From Methylococcus mesophilus (GTDB taxonomy: Bacteria; Pseudomonadota; Gammaproteobacteria; Methylococcales; Methylococcaceae): a DNA stretch of 64,000 nt. The stretch lies in assembly GCF_026247885.1 (NCBI RefSeq), contig NZ_CP110921.1, forward strand, positions 62,001 to 126,000, given 5' to 3'. The notes below the pieces were generated by a model. The model saw nothing but the letters and a program-made list of their open reading frames with translations. It did not search any database and was not told where the DNA came from. Of this stretch, positions 1-9,602 are shown one piece after another. How positions within the stretch are numbered: the first letter of the stretch is position 1; every line of letters starts with the position of its first letter. The position numbers and the translations under genes are program-made.

Positions 1-362
1 CTTCCGCCTTCACCCTGCACAACTTCATGTATGGCTACCGCAGCGAGGTGCTGCGGGAAATCTTCCGGGTGCTCAAGCCCGGCGGGCTGTTCGTGAACGG
101 CGACCGCTACGGGCTGGACGACACTGTGGAGCATACCCGGCTGATCCAGGAGGAGGTGAAACAGTATTTCAAGATTTTCCGCGAGCTGGACCAGCTCGAC
201 CTGTTGGAACACTGGATCGTCCATCTGTTCAGCGACGAGTCGCCAGACCGAGTGATGCGGCTGGCTCCGGCTCTGGAAAGCATGGCGGAAATCGGATACC
301 AAGCCGTCACCGTGCATTATCGGAACGAGGTGAACGCGCTCGTGAGCGGAGTCAAGCCCTGA
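1..362 (+). CDS. SAM-dependent methyltransferase, C-terminal part (5' truncated by window edge)
   Basis: The reading frame is open from the first bases (frame 3) to the TGA at 360-362, so the start lies outside the window. The visible part reads FRVLKPGGLFVNGDRYG, the post-motif strand and loop typical of class I (Rossmann) SAM methyltransferases, where a V-L-K-P-G-G turn precedes a beta strand. The remaining about 90 residues are a helical C-terminal cap. Substrate cannot be inferred. The stop codon overlaps the probable start of radA, so the two are probably translationally coupled. I am confident of the family but not the role. Confidence 0.75.
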   Translation, partial: SAFTLHNFMYGYRSEVLREIFRVLKPGGLFVNGDRYGLDDTVEHTRLIQEEVKQYFKIFRELDQLDLLEHWIVHLFSDESPDRVMRLAPALESMAEIGYQAVTVHYRNEVNALVSGVKP

Positions 363-1732
363 GCGCGATTCGTTCCAAGCCCGGCCGGGTCGTCTACCGC
401 TGTACCGAGTGCGGCCAGGCGCAGCCCAAATGGGGAGGCCAGTGCGGCGGCTGCGGTTTGTGGAATACCCTGGTCGAGGAGGTCGAAGCACCCGCGCCGA
501 GCCGGCGCCAGGTCGGCTATGCCGGTGTCGCCGAGGCGAGCGTCCCGGTCTCCCTGGCCGAGGTGTCCCTGGAGGAACTGGCGCGCGTCGGCAGCGGCCT
601 GGCCGAACTCGACCGGGTGCTCGGCGGCGGCGTGGTGCCGGGTTCGGCGATCCTGCTCGGCGGCGATCCCGGCATCGGCAAATCCACCCTGTTGCTGCAG
701 ACTCTGGCTTTTCTGGGCAAGAGCGCTCGCACGCTGTACGTGACCGGCGAGGAGTCACTCAGCCAGGTCAGCCTCAGGGCACACCGTCTGGGCCTTGATG
801 GCCACGATATTCAGGCATTGGCCGAGACCTCGCTGGAACGCATCCTCGGCACTGCGAGCCAGTACAAGCCCGAGGTGCTGGTGGTCGATTCGATCCAGAC
901 CGTGTACAGCGAGGCCCTGCAATCGGCGCCCGGTTCGGTGGGGCAGGTCCGGGAGTGCGCGGCGCAACTGGTGCGCTATGCCAAGCAGAGTTCGACCACG
1001 GTGTTCTTGGTCGGCCACGTCACCAAGGAGGGCGCGCTGGCCGGTCCCCGGGTGCTGGAGCACATGGTCGACACCGTGCTGTACTTCGAGGGCGATGCCT
1101 CCAGCCGCTACCGGGTGGTGCGTTCGTTCAAGAACCGCTTCGGCGCGGTCAACGAACTCGGCGTGTTCGCCATGACCGAGACCGGCCTCAAGGAAGTCCG
1201 CAACCCTTCGGCCATCTTCCTGTCGCGGGGCGACGAGGACATGCCGGGCAGCATCGTCACCGTGACCCGCGAGGGTAGCCGGCCTCTGCTGGTCGAAGTC
1301 CAGGCCCTGGTCGACGAATCCCATCTCCAGGCCCCGCGGCGGCTGGTGGTGGGCATGGAGATGAATCGCCTGGCGATGCTGCTGGCGGTGCTGCACCGCC
1401 ATGGCGGCGTGCCGGTCGCGGCGCAGGACGTGTTCGTCAACCTGGTCGGTGGGGTCCGCCTCACTGAGACCGCCGGCGACCTCGCCGTGGCCTGTGCCGT
1501 GGTCTCCAGTTTCCGCGACCGTCCCGTGCCCGGCGACTGGGTCATCTTCGGCGAACTCGGCCTCAACGGCGAAATCCGCCCCGTGCCCAACGGCGACGAA
1601 CGGCTGCGCGAAGCCGCCAAGCACGGCTTCAAGCACGCCCTGGTGCCGGCCAAGAACGCGCCGAAGCAGGGCGTGCCCGGCGTTTCCATCATCCCTGCGA
1701 AAAATTTGCGGGAAGCGATCAACGCGCTTTGA
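359..1732 (+). CDS. radA: DNA repair protein RadA
   Basis: RadA is a RecA-like branch-migration ATPase used in recombinational repair. The frame encodes an N-terminal C4 zinc finger (CTEC...CGGC within the first 35 residues), Walker A GGDPGIGKST, the RadA KNRFG motif and a C-terminal Lon-protease-like domain. The first ATG (458) would remove the zinc finger, and no ATG, GTG or TTG lies in frame between the upstream gene and the finger. I place the start at CTG 359, overlapping the previous stop as CTGA; ATT 368 is an alternative. The resulting 457 residues match the usual family length of about 460. Confidence 0.9.
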   Translation: MSAIRSKPGRVVYRCTECGQAQPKWGGQCGGCGLWNTLVEEVEAPAPSRRQVGYAGVAEASVPVSLAEVSLEELARVGSGLAELDRVLGGGVVPGSAILLGGDPGIGKSTLLLQTLAFLGKSARTLYVTGEESLSQVSLRAHRLGLDGHDIQALAETSLERILGTASQYKPEVLVVDSIQTVYSEALQSAPGSVGQVRECAAQLVRYAKQSSTTVFLVGHVTKEGALAGPRVLEHMVDTVLYFEGDASSRYRVVRSFKNRFGAVNELGVFAMTETGLKEVRNPSAIFLSRGDEDMPGSIVTVTREGSRPLLVEVQALVDESHLQAPRRLVVGMEMNRLAMLLAVLHRHGGVPVAAQDVFVNLVGGVRLTETAGDLAVACAVVSSFRDRPVPGDWVIFGELGLNGEIRPVPNGDERLREAAKHGFKHALVPAKNAPKQGVPGVSIIPAKNLREAINAL

Positions 1733-1996
1733 CGGCGCACTTCTCGCCGGCGCATCTGCCGGATTTCCTCCCTCTCACCGGCAAAGTCCGGGCTCGACGC
1801 CATCGCGTAAGCGAAACGTAAGCCTCACGAAAGGACTCCCCGAAACCGCACTGCTAACCTCGCGTCGCTTTTTCCGGTTGCAAGCTGACGGATGCAAGGC
1901 GGGACCCGGGGCAACTTCATCCACTCCAAGGGTTTCGCTGTAGTCCTGTGCCTGCATTCGGACGGGATGAATCGAAATCATGTAGAGAGGAATCAT

Positions 1997-4191
1997 ATGA
2001 TGATGAGGGATGCAAGCCCGTTATCTTTGAGCCCGGTGCTGAGGTTAGTGCTGGCGCTGGCCGCCGGGCTCTGGGGTCCGGCGGCCGCTCATGCCGCGGC
2101 TGTTCCAGCGATTCCAAGCGAACTCGAGACGGCGGTAAGCGCGGATCTGCGCCGCATCGAAGCGGCGGGCGCGAGCGGTTACCGGGGGTTGAATCCGGAA
2201 AACCGGATGACGCTGAACTTCGACGGGCACAGCCTCCAGGTTGCCCCGGTCGGCAAGGGCAAGTCCTGGCACTGGGGTCTGGAGCTGGCCGGTTTTGGCA
2301 CGCCGGGTCATCTGCAACCGGTTCTGCCGGCGGAAGTCGCGGTGTCCGGGCAGCGGATGGAATACCGCCGAGGACCCTTGACCGAATGGTACGAAAACCG
2401 TCCCGAAGGGCTGGAGCAAGGCTTTACCCTCGCCAGGTCGCCGGTGGCTGGCGCATCAGAAATCGAGTTGAGTCTGAGCGCGACCGGGAATCTCAAGGCC
2501 GAGATCGAAGCGGGAGGGCACAGCGCCAGGCTGCGCGACCCAAGCGGCCGTGTGGAGCTGGCCTACCGCGACTTGCGTGTGGCCGATGCCAAAGGCAAAG
2601 CACTCCCGGCACAGATGACCTCGGCCGGAGAAAATCTCGCCATCCGGGTCGATGTCCGCGGCGCGGCTTGGCCCATCGTGGTCGATCCCCTGATTGTCAG
2701 CGAGCAGGCCAAGCTCACAGCCAGTGATGGGAGCACGCAAGATTATTTCGGCGGTTCGGTAGCGGTGTCGGGCGACACCGCGGTCGTGGGAGCCCCTGGC
2801 GCTGACGGCCCCGGAGTTCCGGGAGCTCCCGACGTGGGCGCAGCTTATGTGTATGTGCGGGTTGCGGGAGGAACGACCTGGGCTCAGCAAGCCAAACTCA
2901 CGGCCGGCGTCTGGACGCCGGCCGATTATTTTGGCGCGTCCGTCGCCATAGGGGGCGACACCATCGTCGTCGGAGCGCCGGCGGCAGAAGTGCTCAGCGA
3001 GTGCTGCGTCGGGGCGGCGTATGTCTTCGTCAAGCCTGCCGGGGGTTGGACGAACGCCACCGAGACGGCCAAGCTGACGGCGAGCGACTGGGTTCAGGGC
3101 AGTGATTTTGGCAGGTCGGTGGCGGTCTCGGGGGACACCGTACTGGTAGGGGCACCAGTCGGATCCGCCGGTTACGGCGCGGCCTACGTCTACTCCAAAC
3201 CTCCGGGCGGCTGGGCGAGCGGGACCGAGACGGCCAAGCTGACCGGAACTGATTCGGTGGTCAACGACAGTTTCGGTTTCTCCGTGGCGCTGACGGGGGA
3301 GACCGCAGTCGTGGGCGCGCCGTACGCCATTTTGGGGGGCACCCAGTCCTGGAATGGCGCGGCCTATGTATATGTCAAGCCTGCCGGTGGCTGGGTCGAT
3401 ACGACCGAGCAGGCGAGACTCCGCGCCAGCGATGGCGATACGGGGGATTCTTTCGGTTGGTCGATCGCCACTGCGGAAAACACGATTGTTGCGGGGGCTC
3501 CGTATGCGGACACGTCGGCCGCCGCCGATTCCGGCGCCGCTTATGTCTTCGTAAAGCCCCTCGGGGGCTGGGCGAGCGGAACGGAAACGGCCAAGCTCGC
3601 CGCCAGTGACGGACAATTCTTTGATTTGTTGGGCTGGTCGGTGGGGGCATGGGGCGATACCGTGTTGACGGGCGCCATCTACGCCCAAGTTGCGGGGGAG
3701 GTGAAGGGGGCTGCCTACCTCTATACCCGGCCTGCGGGAGGATGGGCGAATGGAACCGAGGCGGCGAGGCTTACGGCCTCGGATGGCGGCCAGTACGATA
3801 ACTTCGGCTCTGCCGTGTCGGTATCGGGGGCGACGGCGGTGGTTGGTGCGCCTTACGCCAGTGGGGCATAGCGGCGCCTCAGGCCGGCGCTGCCTACGTC
3901 TACGTGCGTCCGGAGCACGCCCTGACCGTGACCAAGAGCGGGACCGGCAGCGGTAAGGTGACGGGCGATCCCGCGGGCATCGACTCCGGCGCTGTGTGCC
4001 AGGCGAGCTACCCTGAAGGCACCATCGTCACCCTGACCGCCCAGGCTTCTCCCGGGCCGATCTTCCTGGGGCGGGTCACTTCTTGCAGCTATCAGCCGAT
4101 CGGCGCACCGGTACTGCCGCTCAGCCAGTGCCAGGTCAAGCTGAACAAGGCCAAGACCGTCAAGGCCAAGTTCGTCAAGGTATTGCCTTAG
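1997..4191 (+). pseudogene. Secreted FG-GAP repeat protein with C-terminal InlB-like repeat, interrupted by a frameshift
   Basis: ATG 1997 follows GAGAGG (1985-1990) and begins a Sec signal peptide ending near AAAHA. After a globular N-terminal region come about seven repeats of roughly 60 residues with the pattern AKLTASDG...FG.SVAVSGDT.VVGAP...GAAYVYVKP, which are FG-GAP (integrin-like beta-propeller) blades. The frame stops at TAG 3869-3871 inside the seventh blade, but the adjacent frame from 3871 continues exactly with AAPQAGAAYVYVRPEH and then a domain with TKSGTGSGKV and a terminal K-A-K-F motif, resembling the divergent InlB B-repeat. One base missing from the G run at 3863-3866 explains the break. 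Role unknown; a surface or extracellular binding protein is likely. Confidence 0.75.
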
Positions 4192-4333
4192 CCGCAAGGG
4201 CGGGTCCGTTTCGACCGGCCTTCGATCTTGATCATTGCGCAATTGTCCTGTTCCAAGTGCGCTTTCGTCCAAGAAAACGTCCGGGCGTTCGTTCAGAATC
4301 CACGCATACTTTTGATTGTTGGGCCAGGACAAA

Positions 4334-5392
4334 GTGAAGACAGCGATATCTACCACTGCCGCATTGCAACCGCGCCGGCTCGATGCGCCGATCGCAAGGT
4401 CGGGCCAGCCGTCGCGGCGGAATGCCAGCTTCCTCTTGAGGGGAGTGATCCGGGACTACGTCCGCGCCCGTCATAACAAAGTCCGCTATGAACGGTTGCG
4501 GCAGGCGGAAAGCCATCTGGTCCGCTGCGCCGAAATCCTCGGCGACCGGCCGATCGGTGTGTACCGGCCCGAGGATATCCGTATTCTGCTGAACGACCTG
4601 CACAGCGCCTATGGCTTGTCCGCCGCGACCGCCAACGGTTATCTCGGTTCGCTGTCGGCGTTGTTCAACTGGGCCATCGCGGAGCGGCGCTACGGCCTTG
4701 AGCGAAATCCTTGCAACCGCTGCCGGCTGCCGGACGAGAGCGTCGTGGCGGAACTGCGCCAGCAGAGTGGCGACAAACCGTTCAGCCTGGAGCAGCTGAA
4801 AATTTTCTTCGAGTCCGAGCATGCACGGAAAGGCGTCAACACGGCCTACAAGTACTGGATTCCCCTGATCCAGCTCTATGCGGGCGCTCGAATCGGGGAA
4901 ATTTGCCGGCTCACGTCCGAAGACATCGTGGAGCTTCCGGGTGGCATCCCGGCTTTCCGTCTGGTAGCGGCCAACGCCCGGTTGTCCGTCATGCGCAAAT
5001 TGCGTTTCGTGCCTGTTCACCCCCAGCTGATAGCCCTCGGACTGCTCGAGCACACAAGAAATCAGCACGGCCGGGACACGCTGTGGCCGGGGCTGAAGAT
5101 TCCGCGCCTGGGTAGCCAAGGACAGAATCTTGGAATGTGGCTCAACCGGCATTTGAACGTGTTGGGGCTGAAGCGGGAAGGGCGACGTTCCGACGTCTTC
5201 CGCGCCACATTCCGGGCTTCTTTGAGGCAGGCGGGCGTAGCCGAAGTCCACGTCGACGCCCTGCTGGGGCTGACCGGACGCGGTGGCGGCGGCTCCGCCA
5301 AGCCCCTCTGGGAAACTCATCCGGATGTGCTCCTGCGCGAACTGGCCAAGCTCGACTATGGCATCGAGCACGCCGCGCCTCCGGGGAGATAG
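4334..5392 (+). CDS. Tyrosine-recombinase-family protein with a degenerate active site
   Basis: The 352-residue product aligns by eye along its length with phage-type site-specific integrases: a SAM-like core-binding domain (about residues 30-120), then a catalytic-fold domain with GARIGEICRL (first catalytic Arg, about 186) and a family-typical end, LAKLDYG. The other active-site positions are altered: the usual H-x-x-R-H box reads DVFRATF, the LGH box reads LGL, and no tyrosine stands in the nucleophile region (KPLWETHP). The reading frame is intact. GTG 4334 is chosen; TTG 4316 is possible. No partner phage genes, excisionase or attachment repeats are visible nearby. DNA binding may persist, but strand cleavage looks impossible. 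Confidence 0.8.
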   Translation: MKTAISTTAALQPRRLDAPIARSGQPSRRNASFLLRGVIRDYVRARHNKVRYERLRQAESHLVRCAEILGDRPIGVYRPEDIRILLNDLHSAYGLSAATANGYLGSLSALFNWAIAERRYGLERNPCNRCRLPDESVVAELRQQSGDKPFSLEQLKIFFESEHARKGVNTAYKYWIPLIQLYAGARIGEICRLTSEDIVELPGGIPAFRLVAANARLSVMRKLRFVPVHPQLIALGLLEHTRNQHGRDTLWPGLKIPRLGSQGQNLGMWLNRHLNVLGLKREGRRSDVFRATFRASLRQAGVAEVHVDALLGLTGRGGGGSAKPLWETHPDVLLRELAKLDYGIEHAAPPGR

Positions 5393-5412
5393 CGGCGGAA
5401 ACCTTCGGTGCG

Positions 5413-8400
5413 CTATGAGGGCGATGCGAGCGCCTGCGGGCTGAGCGGTCGGAGAGCCCCCATCAGGGTTCCAGCCAGGGTCCTGCTTTCGTCATCGTCG
5501 CCTAAGCCATCGGCAAGTCCGCGGAGCACGGTTGCGGCCTGGCGGTGATGTTCCGCCGCAGCAGCGCTATCGCCCCGGCGCTCATGCAATTCCGCAGCCG
5601 TGGCATGCACCCGCCAGGCCGCCAGTGGCGCTTGGCCGTCCTCCACGAAAGTCAGCGCTTGCTCCATTCGGGCCGCGGCTTCGTGCCGGTCGTTTTCAGC
5701 CTGGGCGCACAACGCGAGAAGCCGGTTGCCGACTGCCTGGAAGTGGCGATTGCCCGGCGGGGTGGCCAGTGCCAGGAGCCGTCCCGCCGCGGAGCGCGCT
5801 TTTCCGGAGTCGCCTTCGGCCAGCCAATAGGCGCCGAGGTTTTCGTAGAACATCAGCCGGTAACGCAATTCGATCAGGGTGCCATCGTCCAAAGCTTGCT
5901 CGATTTGGTGAAAGAGCTTCCAGGCTTCGGCAAGACGGCCCTGGCCCAGGTAGGTATGCCCGTACATGAGCTGGTAAACGTACTTGGTGTATTGGTCGCC
6001 AAGATAGTTGGCCGCATTCATGCGGAAGACTTCGGCGCCTTGAAAATCAAGTGCTTGCAAATGCAGTGCCGCCTTAACCAGTTGATATGCTGTGTCGATG
6101 AAGAGGTTGGAGTTTTGGCTGGCGGTATGCAGGCCTTCGTCGATAGCCGCAACCAATTGCGGCCAGTTTCCGGAATATAGCGGTGGCCAGGTGCGGTAAT
6201 ACTGTCCCCCCATGTAATTGAAGCTGTCTCTCTGACGTAGACTGAGCTGCACGACTTCATCGGCTGCGCATAGAGCGTCCAAATAGCAAGACTGCGAACA
6301 TAGCAGGGCGGATTGCATCGCTCCGAAATGTGCAAGGAGGTTTGCGTCGTTCAGCGCTCGCACGCCTTGGAGTGCGGATTCGAAATCGGCCCGCTCGGTG
6401 TCTCTTCATCCGCCGAAATCCAGATGAAAATAAGCCAGATAACCCGACGCGTAAGCCTGGAATCTTGAGTCCGCAATCTCCAGGCTGCGATGGTGCGAAG
6501 ATTTCAGCAACTCCTGAAAATGCCTGCGGTCGCAAAAGGAAGTCGCCAGGGTCAACAGGTGCAAAGCGCTGATTTCCGTTTCGATACGCCCGGCGTCGCG
6601 GGCAAGTTCGACGAGCGCTTCGAGGTCTGAGAGAACCGCGGCCCATTCGGTAAGTGCCCAGTTCACGCGGGACCGCAGTTGGAGGAGCTTCAGCCGGGCA
6701 TCGATGCGTACGGCTTCGGGCAGACGATCCGTCCAGCCAAGGGCGCGGTTCAGGTAATCCAGCGCCTCACGGTTGGCATAGCGGCGGGCTGAGTGTTCCG
6801 CCGCCACGGTCAGGTAATGTGCCGCCTGGGTGGGGCATTCCGGCCCGCCTCGAAATGCCGGGCCAGTTCGGCGGCGATATCGCTCGCCTGCGCGCCATGG
6901 GCGGACTCCAGCCGCTCGGCCAGACGCAGATGCAGCGAAATGCGGCAGGCGGGAGTCAGGTCCTGATACAACACGTCGGCGTACAGCGCGTGACGGAAGG
7001 CATACTGTCCGGCGACCGTGCCGTCCGGCCATTCTGAAATACCCGTGTTGGCGAGTATCGCCCCGCCTCGCGCCAGTCTTTCACAGACGGCTTCGACGTC
7101 CACGACGTCACGATCCAGCGCCGATGCCAGCAGCGCCGCCGAACTCTCCACGCCGGCGGCGCTGGCTACCCCGAGCAACCGCTGCTCCTCGGGCGACAGC
7201 CGCGATACCTGGTGCCGGATCATCTGGCGAACGTCGTCCGGAATCTGAGTCTCCAGCGTATCGGCGTCGCTGAAATGCCAGCCGCTCGCCAACGGCTGGA
7301 GCTGACCTCGGGAAAGGAGGTAATCCAGCAGGTTCACCAGGAACAGGGGATGGCCTCCGCTTCTGCGGTGGAGGAGGCGCCCGACCGGTTCCGGGGGAGC
7401 CTGTTCCGGAAACCGCTTGGCCAGATAATCCTGCACCTCCTCGAAACGCCAGGTGTCCAGCGCCAGCTCGGCGCACAAGCGGTGGGACGCCAGTTCCTGC
7501 TGCACCTGTTTCACCGGGTGCTCCCGCAGTGCGGCATCCCCTGCCCGGTAGCTGCCGATGACCAACAGCGCCGCCCGGCCGCGTCTTCGCCCCAAGAGGC
7601 TCAAGAGCTCCAGGGTCGCATTGTCGCTCCAATGCAGGTCTTCGAGCACCAGAACCAGCGGCGTCCGGGTACTCAATGCCTCCAGCAGCTCGCAGCCTTC
7701 GCGCAGCATGCGTACCCGGTTCGCGCCGATCACTTCCTGCTGCAAGCCGGCACGTTCCTCCGGCGTGACCGCTCCCGGCAACTGCGCTAACCAGGTTGGC
7801 GCCCGGCTGCGCAAAACCGACTTACAGCGGGCCGCGTGGCTGCCCAGGGCGCTGAGCAGGGGCAGGAAGGCTTCGCCCGTGCCGAAATGGTCGATGCACT
7901 GCCCCCACAGGACAGGCGGCGGGGCAGGCTCCCGGCCCAGGTCGCGCAGCAGCATCTCGATGAGGGTGGTCTTGCCGATACCTGCCTCGCCGGTGAGAAA
8001 GAGAATCCGCCGTTCGCCGGCGAGCGTCTCGGCCCAGAGACGGTGGAGCCGGGCCAGTGCTCCCTTCCGGCCCGCCCAACGCTCGGCGTCGGGAGGCGCC
8101 GTATGGGCATGGGACGTAACCGCTGTCGCGGTCTCGTCCAATTCGGCACACCGAACCGCGACTTCGGCGATGAAGCGGTAACCCCGTTTGGGAACGGTCT
8201 CGATGTCGCGCGGCGACCGGGAGTCGTCTTCCAATGCCTTCCGCAACTGATTGATGCATACCTCGACGACCGAGTCCCTGACATAACCGCGGGGCCAGAC
8301 CGCATTCAGCAGTTCGTCCTTGCCGACCAGCCGACCCGAACGCTCGACCAGATGGCACAACACCGCAAAGGCCTTGGGCCGCAGCGGCAGCGTCTCTCCC

Positions 8401-8468
8401 GCGCGCGTAAGCCGGGCGTCGGCCGGTTCGAGCCGGTAGGGACCAAAATTCCACTCGGGAAGGGTCAT
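5413..8468 (-). pseudogene. Winged-helix / AAA ATPase / TPR transcriptional regulator, broken by a frameshift and a stop
   Basis: From ATG 8468 the protein has an OmpR/PhoB-type winged helix (first 105 residues, ending VPKRGYRFIAEV), then a STAND/AAA-type ATPase with Walker A LTGEAGIGKTT and LVLVLEDLHW, followed by helical repeats. The first frame ends at 6810 after ARHFEAGRN; the neighbouring frame continues homologously (AAHYLTVAAEHSARRYANRE), so a frameshift lies near 6835-6845 in a C-rich run. The second frame is cut by an in-frame TGA (6406-6408) after HLDFGG, and the same frame resumes with RDTERADFESALQG to the end at 5413. Two lesions make loss of function likely, though the DNA-binding and ATPase part could still be made alone. 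Confidence 0.8.
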
Positions 8469-8476
8469 GTCGGTAT

Positions 8477-8743
8477 GTGGGGCTACGGGGTGAAGTTGCC
8501 GGAGGTTTTATTGACGGGCCCTCCCAGCTCTTGCCCGCCTTGGCCGCAGGTCTCGATGCGAAGCAGGATCCGGGGCTGTCGCAGCAGGTTTCGACGTTCA
8601 CCCAATCGGAATTCAGCCGGACTCTTCAGTCCTGGGGCAACCACCACTTGATGCCGGGCGGCGCTTCGGACGCCGAACCGGCCGCAGAGCTTCCGAATCT
8701 GACTTGGTTTCCGGTCGTCGACATCGGGTTCATGGCCTCGTGA
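8477..8743 (+). pseudogene. Remnant of a DUF1501 family gene with an internal deletion
   Basis: The short frame contains VSTFTQSEFSRTLQSWGNHH followed by LMPGGA, which matches the DUF1501 core (family pattern: V.TFT.S.FGRT....GSDHGWGNHH.V.GGAV). The text then jumps to LPNLTWFPVVDIGFMAS, which resembles the family's last residues (LPNL..F...DLGFM). About 60-100 residues normally lie between these motifs, so an internal piece is gone, along with almost all of the N-terminal part. It sits head to head with the broken regulator at 5413-8468. I regard it as a decayed gene; translation is doubtful. Confidence 0.55.
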
Positions 8744-9602
8744 AGTCCGTCGCCGGCCTCGTCCGCAGATAGCGAACGATCGCGTCGGCGGTACGGTAGC
8801 GCTCGGCTTCGGGCAACAGCGCGTCCAGCGGCGGCATCGAAGTGCCGGGGCGCATTTTCTGGGGTTCGATGATCCAGCTTTGCAGCGCTTGGTCGCTGAG
8901 AGGGCGGGAGATTTCGCGCAGGTCGGCGGGAAATTTCTCGCCGCCGATGCCAGCTACCCGGTGACAGGTCAGGCAGTATTTCCTGGCGTGCTTGAAGCCT
9001 TCGGTAGCCGCGGTGTCGGCCTCTTGCGGACGCGCCGCGGCGTAGTCCGCCGGCGTGGCCAGGTCGATCCTTACGACCTGGTAGGGCCAGCCGTACGCGC
9101 CTTGGGCACGAGCGGCCGGGTCGTGCAGGTTGTCCCAGATGAGGTAGTAAGGCCCCAGCGCCACGCCGCTTTCATGCTGGCTCGGGTTGTCGACCGTAAA
9201 GGGCCTGCCGTCGGCTCGGCTGACAGCGAGCCAGGCGGAGCCGGCGAGAAAACGCCCTGAGTCGACGCCGGAGCGGTAGCCGTCGCGGGAGAAAAACACG
9301 ACCTCTGTGCCAGGAATTTTCCAGCGTTCCCCGAACAGCCGGGTCAATAATCCGGTCATTCCGAACCCCCGGTAGCTGATCCGCAGTTCGTGTCCGGGGC
9401 TGGAAGCGTGCGGCTCGACCACCTCGACGGTTTCTGCCGGAACGCGGGCCTCGGATTCCAGTCTGCCCGGCGGGGGGAGTTCGACGGCGAGGACGGGCAG
9501 TGCCATGGCCGCGACAGCCGCCCGGACAAAGGTACGAAAAATATCCGCTGCGGCACAGGGCCGCCGGGTGGCGAGCCTTCCGTTGCGAACGGTTACCCTC
9601 AT
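8730..9602 (-). CDS. Exported c-type cytochrome with an uncharacterised N-terminal domain
   Basis: The 290-residue product has an N-terminal hydrophobic signal segment (about 25-42), a middle domain (about 60-190, including WKIPGTEVVFFSRDGYRSG and YYLIWDN) and a class I cytochrome c domain with heme motif CLTCH (210-214) and a likely Met ligand in RPGTSMPP. The middle domain looks somewhat like molybdopterin oxidoreductase (sulfite-oxidase-like) folds, but I cannot assign it. A periplasmic electron carrier or redox enzyme is inferred. Its ATG overlaps the uspA stop by 4 nt, indicating coupling. Its end overlaps the DUF1501 remnant on the other strand. Confidence 0.75.
   Translation of the reverse strand: MRVTVRNGRLATRRPCAAADIFRTFVRAAVAAMALPVLAVELPPPGRLESEARVPAETVEVVEPHASSPGHELRISYRGFGMTGLLTRLFGERWKIPGTEVVFFSRDGYRSGVDSGRFLAGSAWLAVSRADGRPFTVDNPSQHESGVALGPYYLIWDNLHDPAARAQGAYGWPYQVVRIDLATPADYAAARPQEADTAATEGFKHARKYCLTCHRVAGIGGEKFPADLREISRPLSDQALQSWIIEPQKMRPGTSMPPLDALLPEAERYRTADAIVRYLRTRPATDFTRP

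Noticed and set aside
755-1636. Long minus-strand open frame inside radA
   Set aside because: It is the shadow of a GC-rich coding gene and has no recognisable motifs.
1733-1996. Possible riboswitch in the leader of the FG-GAP gene
   Set aside because: The core of known c-di-GMP and similar riboswitches was not found; only unstructured GC-rich DNA is evident.
4316-5392. Integrase as the edge of a prophage or island
   Set aside because: No phage genes, tRNA target or flanking direct repeats are visible.
6406-6408. TGA read as selenocysteine in the broken regulator
   Set aside because: The regulator family does not use selenocysteine, and a second lesion (frameshift) exists in the same gene.
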